Shown: piece by piece, positions 40,809 to 42,694 of the stretch | Numbering within the stretch: position 1 is the first letter of the stretch | Layout: each line of letters starts with the position of its first letter | Assembly (NCBI GenBank): GCA_902825855.1 | Contig: CADECW010000064.1 | Span: 1-42,694, forward strand | Length of the DNA stretch: 42,694 bases | From: an uncultured Rhodospirillales bacterium | GTDB taxonomy: Bacteria > Pseudomonadota > Alphaproteobacteria > Reyranellales > Reyranellaceae | Direction: 5' to 3' | Notes under the pieces: generated by a model | The model's database searches: none | Seen by the model: the letters and a program-made list of their open reading frames with translations, nothing else | What the model was told of the DNA's origin: nothing | Program-made: the position numbers and the translations under genes

Positions 40809-41708
40809 ATGGATCCCTACCGGTTCAGCTACTCACCCGTCATCGAGCGACCGAAGCTTTCCTGGCCAAACGGCGCGCGCGTCGCCGTGTGGGTCTGCCC
40901 CAACATCGAGCATTACGAGTACGTCCCTGCCGAGGTGAGGGTGCGCAATCCATGGCCACGCATGCCGCATCCCGACGTGCTGGGCTATGGCGGCCGCGAC
41001 TACGGCAACCGCGTCGGCCTGTGGCGCATGTTCGACGTTCTGGACAAGCACAGCGTGCGCTGCACCGTGTCGCTGTCGATGTCGGTGATCGAGATGTATC
41101 CCGAGATCCTCGAAGCCATGGAGGCGAGGCGCTGGGAGTACATGAGCCACGGCTATTTCAACACGCGCTACCATTGGGGCTACAGCGAGCAGGAGGAACG
41201 CGAGGTCATCGAGCACAGCAAGGCGACGCACCTCAGGCTGACCGGCCGCAAGCTGCGCGGCTGGTTCTCGCCCGCCATCTCCAACACGCTGGCCACGCCC
41301 GATCTCGTGAAAGAGGCGGGCCTTGAATACATCTGCGACTTCTATCACGACGACCAGCCGACGCCGCTTGCGACCAGGCACGGCGCGCTGATGCACGTGC
41401 CCTACACCATGGATCTCAACGACGCGTTGATCTATCGCCAGCCGATCGAGGCCGAGGAATTCGCCCAGATGATCGTCGACCACTTCGACACGGTCTATCG
41501 CGAGGGCAGCGAGAACGGCCGCGTCATGTGCATCGCACTGCATCCCTACATGATGGGAGCGCCGCACCGGCTGAAGCATCTCGACCGGGCGCTGGGCTAT
41601 ATCCGCAAGCACAAGGATGTCTGGGTCTGCACCGCCGAGGAGATCCTGGACTGGTACACGGCCAACGGCCTCAAGCCCTATCAGCAGCATCTCGGGAAGG
41701 AGGCGTGA
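40809..41708 (+). CDS. PuuE-like polysaccharide-deacetylase-fold protein 1
   Basis: A 299-residue protein with the NodB-type barrel fold as seen in PuuE allantoinases. The opening RPKLSWPNGARVAVWVCPNI, then EHYEY, the segment YGNRVGLWRMFDVLDKHSVR and MSHGYFNTRYHWGY are family features. The Asp-Asp pair and the H-x3-H motif of metal-dependent deacetylases are not present, which fits the metal-independent PuuE group. Beside xanthine dehydrogenase it could act in purine breakdown (allantoin hydrolysis), but urate-oxidising genes are not in view, so the substrate is open. The following gene is a paralogue 1 nt downstream. Confidence 0.85.
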   Translation: MDPYRFSYSPVIERPKLSWPNGARVAVWVCPNIEHYEYVPAEVRVRNPWPRMPHPDVLGYGGRDYGNRVGLWRMFDVLDKHSVRCTVSLSMSVIEMYPEILEAMEARRWEYMSHGYFNTRYHWGYSEQEEREVIEHSKATHLRLTGRKLRGWFSPAISNTLATPDLVKEAGLEYICDFYHDDQPTPLATRHGALMHVPYTMDLNDALIYRQPIEAEEFAQMIVDHFDTVYREGSENGRVMCIALHPYMMGAPHRLKHLDRALGYIRKHKDVWVCTAEEILDWYTANGLKPYQQHLGKEA

Positions 41709-41709
41709 G

Positions 41710-42630
41710 ATGAGCGCGACCGTTCCCAAGAACCCGCCGCCGCTCGAGCCCGGGATGGACAATCCCTGGTACGACTACGTGCCGTTCCCCAATCGACCGA
41801 AGCTTGCCTGGCCGCGCAATGCGCGCGTGGGCTGGTTCGTGCTGCTGCATCTCGAATACTGGGAGCTGATGCCCGACGAGAACAGCCATCGCGACCCGCG
41901 GCATGTCGGCGAGTTCGGCAGCTTCGTGCCCGACTACCGCACCTGGACGCAGCGTGAGTACGGCAACCGGACCGGCATCTTCCGGGTGCTCGACGTGCTC
42001 GATCGCTATCAGGTGCGGGCCGGCGTGGCGGTCAATGCGTTGGCGGCCGAGCGCTATCCCTACCTCATCGCCCAGTTCCAGAAGCGCAAATACGAGTTCA
42101 TCGCCCATGGCCATTCCGCCAATCGCATGATCACCTCGAAGATGAGCGAAGCCGAGGAGAAGGCCGAGATCGCCGGGGCGATCGGTGCGATCGAGAAGGC
42201 GGCTGGTGTGCGGCCGACGGGCTGGCTGGGCCAGGACTACGGCGAGAGCCAGCGCACGCCTCAGCTTCTGGCCGATGCCGGGCTCGACTATGTTCTCGAC
42301 TGGCCGAATGACGACCAGCCGTATCCGATGAAAGTCGGCAAGCCGTTCGTCTCGCTGCCCAACCAGCCGGAATGGGACGACGTACAGCAGCTCCTGCTGC
42401 GGCGCATCCCCACGCCGCGCTATCCCGACATGGTCGGCGAGGCGTTCGAATTGCTGCACCAGGAAGGCGGCCAGGTCTTCAACCTCTCGGTCCATCCCTG
42501 GCTGATGGGCGTGCCGCACCGTATCAAGTACCTCGACGAGGCCCTGCGCCGGATCGAACGCTTCGGCAATGTGTGGCAGGCGACCCCGGGGGAGATCGCC
42601 CGGCACTACATGGACACGATGATGCGGTGA
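41710..42630 (+). CDS. PuuE-like polysaccharide-deacetylase-fold protein 2
   Basis: A 306-residue paralogue of the preceding protein. Matching elements are RPKLAWPRNARVGWFVLLHL, then EYWEL, the segment YGNRTGIFRVLDVLDRYQVR and FIAHGHSANRMITSKMSE. Here too the Asp-Asp metal pair is missing (LEYWEL) and H-G-H replaces the usual His motif. GGAAGGAGG precedes the ATG at 41710, only 1 nt after the preceding stop, so the two are coupled. They may form a heteromer or act on related substrates. The remaining 64 bases to the window end show nothing recognisable. Confidence 0.85.
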   Translation: MSATVPKNPPPLEPGMDNPWYDYVPFPNRPKLAWPRNARVGWFVLLHLEYWELMPDENSHRDPRHVGEFGSFVPDYRTWTQREYGNRTGIFRVLDVLDRYQVRAGVAVNALAAERYPYLIAQFQKRKYEFIAHGHSANRMITSKMSEAEEKAEIAGAIGAIEKAAGVRPTGWLGQDYGESQRTPQLLADAGLDYVLDWPNDDQPYPMKVGKPFVSLPNQPEWDDVQQLLLRRIPTPRYPDMVGEAFELLHQEGGQVFNLSVHPWLMGVPHRIKYLDEALRRIERFGNVWQATPGEIARHYMDTMMR

Positions 42631-42694
42631 AGGGGCCGAGGGCGGCGCAGTCGAGAGATCTCTTCTTCTCAACGCATCAACAGAAAAGGTCCCT

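Noticed and set aside
1..42694. Prophage, transposon, integrase, tRNA or rRNA genes
   Set aside because: None recognised on either strand; the only transfer-like hint, the Srf locus, has base composition like its neighbours.

Overview
This is a high-GC, densely packed chromosomal segment. Its protein families (Kdp and Kup potassium uptake, HemP/Hmu heme uptake, an ECF sigma factor with a DUF1109/NrsF anti-sigma factor, a Cyo quinol oxidase, a Coq4-like protein) suggest an alphaproteobacterium, possibly a Reyranella-like or related free-living lineage. That placement is inference from gene content and codon style. I see no rRNA, tRNA, insertion sequence, phage gene or CRISPR array.

Layout. 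1-4005 (minus): kdpB (cut by the left edge), kdpA, kdpF and a run of further one-helix microproteins. 4256-7125 (plus): a TorF-like porin and the Kup potassium transporter. 7142-8252 (minus): three overlapping small genes (VOC protein, two unknowns). 8345-15579 (plus): a complete heme-uptake cluster, hemP, TonB-dependent receptor, tonB, hmuS, hmuT, hmuU and hmuV. 15606-17709: a Cys-rich bufferin-like exported peptide and a DoxX protein (minus), facing a SigF-type ECF sigma factor and its NrsF-type anti-sigma factor (plus). The intergenic space carries two divergent copies of the same promoter pattern, GTAAYG-N16-CGAA. 17980-27548 (plus): a five-gene Srf-type locus, two SrfA-like membrane proteins, the SrfB actin/Hsp70-fold ATPase, the SrfC P-loop GTPase-like protein and a Sel1-repeat membrane protein. 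27550-31325 (minus): cyoABCD quinol oxidase. 31407-32555 (minus): a membrane-anchored trypsin-like protease built like the SrfA proteins. 32739-34895 (plus): SCP2-type thiolase and a Coq4-like protein. 34899-36361 (minus): microprotein, SDR, VOC protein. 36432-37082 (plus): TetR regulator with a palindromic operator. 37015-40712 (minus): two-subunit xanthine dehydrogenase. 40809-42630 (plus): two PuuE-like polysaccharide-deacetylase-fold proteins.

How the parts fit. The left third handles potassium and heme/iron import. The middle holds two systems that deserve attention. One is a compact metal-stress module whose regulator and target appear to share one promoter motif. The other is an Srf-type envelope machine that pairs an actin-like ATPase and a dynamin-like GTPase with several proteins of the form cytoplasmic domain, membrane helix, proline-rich linker, coiled coil and cysteine. 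The protease probably belongs to this second system, although the cyo operon now separates them. The right end looks catabolic (purine oxidation, thiolysis, small oxidoreductases).
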